Source: Planctomycetota bacterium
GTDB lineage: Bacteria > Planctomycetota > Planctomycetia > Pirellulales > Thermoguttaceae
NCBI GenBank assembly: GCA_021784975.1
Contig: JAJYGU010000322.1
Span: 1 to 21,293, forward strand
Reading direction: 5' to 3'
Length of the DNA: 21,293 bases
Shown here: piece after piece, positions 20,938 to 21,293 of the stretch
How positions within the stretch are numbered: position 1 is the stretch's first letter
Layout: every line of letters begins with the position of its first letter
Notes under the pieces: model-generated
The model's input: only the letters and a program-made list of their open reading frames with translations
Database searches by the model: none
What the model was told of the DNA's origin: nothing
Program-made: the position numbers and the translations under genes

Positions 20938-21293
20938 ATGTTGAGAATCTTGTTTCTCTGCACCGGGAATTCGTGCCGCAGCCAGATGGCCGAAGGCTGG
21001 ACGCGGTACCTGAAGGGCGATCAGATCGAGCCCTACTCGGCCGGGATCGAGGCCCACGGCTTGAACCCGGATGCGGTGCGAGTGATGGCCGAGGCCGGCG
21101 TGGACATCTCCGGCCAGCGATCGAAACGGCTGGACGAATTGGGCAAGATGGATTTTGATTTTGTGGTGACCGTTTGCGACCATGCCCGGCAGGCCTGTCC
21201 AGTGTTTCCAGGAAAGGCGAAGGTGGCTCATTGCGGCTTCGACGATCCGCCGCGTCTGGCGGCTGGCGCCACGACGGAAGAAGAGCTATTGGC
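20938..21293 (+). CDS. arsC: Arsenate reductase, low-molecular-weight phosphatase type (3' end outside window)
   Basis: A thioredoxin-coupled arsenate reductase that would convert arsenate to arsenite in the cytoplasm. The phosphatase loop CTGNSCRS has C8 and R14. The resolving pair is C80 and C87 in VTVCDHARQACPVFPG, the hallmark that separates ArsC from protein tyrosine phosphatases of the same fold. HCGFDDPPRLA follows. 118 codons are visible; the family is usually about 130-150 aa, so little is missing. ATG 20938 has only GAAG upstream. An arsenite exporter or ArsR regulator would be expected next, outside the window. Confidence 0.9.
   Translation, partial: MLRILFLCTGNSCRSQMAEGWTRYLKGDQIEPYSAGIEAHGLNPDAVRVMAEAGVDISGQRSKRLDELGKMDFDFVVTVCDHARQACPVFPGKAKVAHCGFDDPPRLAAGATTEEELL

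Noticed and set aside
1..21293. tRNA, rRNA or riboswitch
   Set aside because: No cloverleaf, rRNA segment or known riboswitch core was recognised by eye; a covariance-model scan would be decisive.

Overview
The window looks like chromosomal DNA from a GC-rich planctomycete, probably of the Pirellulales type. This rests on an ECF sigma factor placed directly upstream of a Ser/Thr kinase with an N-terminal zinc-finger-like segment, a YdjY-domain lipoprotein, many genes without a clear Shine-Dalgarno site, and a dense load of short palindromic repeats. The taxonomic call is inference; no rRNA or tRNA gene was seen.

Layout. 1-2287 (minus): an ECF sigma factor and a Ser/Thr kinase that is cut by the window edge. 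2513-3349 (minus): a two-helix membrane protein of unknown function. 3555-5480 (minus): an ABC-F ATPase. 5706-7588 (plus): a SixA-like phosphohistidine phosphatase and an exported C45-type Ntn-hydrolase. 7712-10748 (minus): a lipid-type cluster of beta-ketoacyl-ACP synthase, acyl carrier protein and FAD-dependent desaturase/isomerase. 11055-19243 (plus): kdsD, kdsC, a 1009-residue OstA/Lpt-like protein, a GT-C-like membrane protein, a hypoxanthine phosphoribosyltransferase and a GT4 glycosyltransferase. 19245-20859 (minus): a YdjY lipoprotein, an 85-residue protein and a 51-residue secreted peptide. 20938-end (plus): a thioredoxin-type arsenate reductase, cut by the edge.

The kdsD/kdsC/OstA-like run is a Kdo and lipopolysaccharide-export block, which fits a Gram-negative outer membrane. 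The KAS/ACP/FAD-enzyme trio looks like a dedicated route to an unusual acyl chain.

The most striking feature is the repeats. Several families of 45-80 bp palindromes lie inside genes without breaking the frame: in the kinase activation loop, in the kinase N-terminal linker, between sigma-2 and sigma-4 of the sigma factor, and twice in a membrane protein. The A and B families are all read in the same phase and yield the same peptide words (GQAHF or GQSHF, KNEPVP, KMGLSP). They resemble REPIN or Rickettsia palindromic elements that have become protein-coding inserts. A second repeat type, a pyrimidine/purine GGGAT-like run, sits exactly at gene starts and stops.
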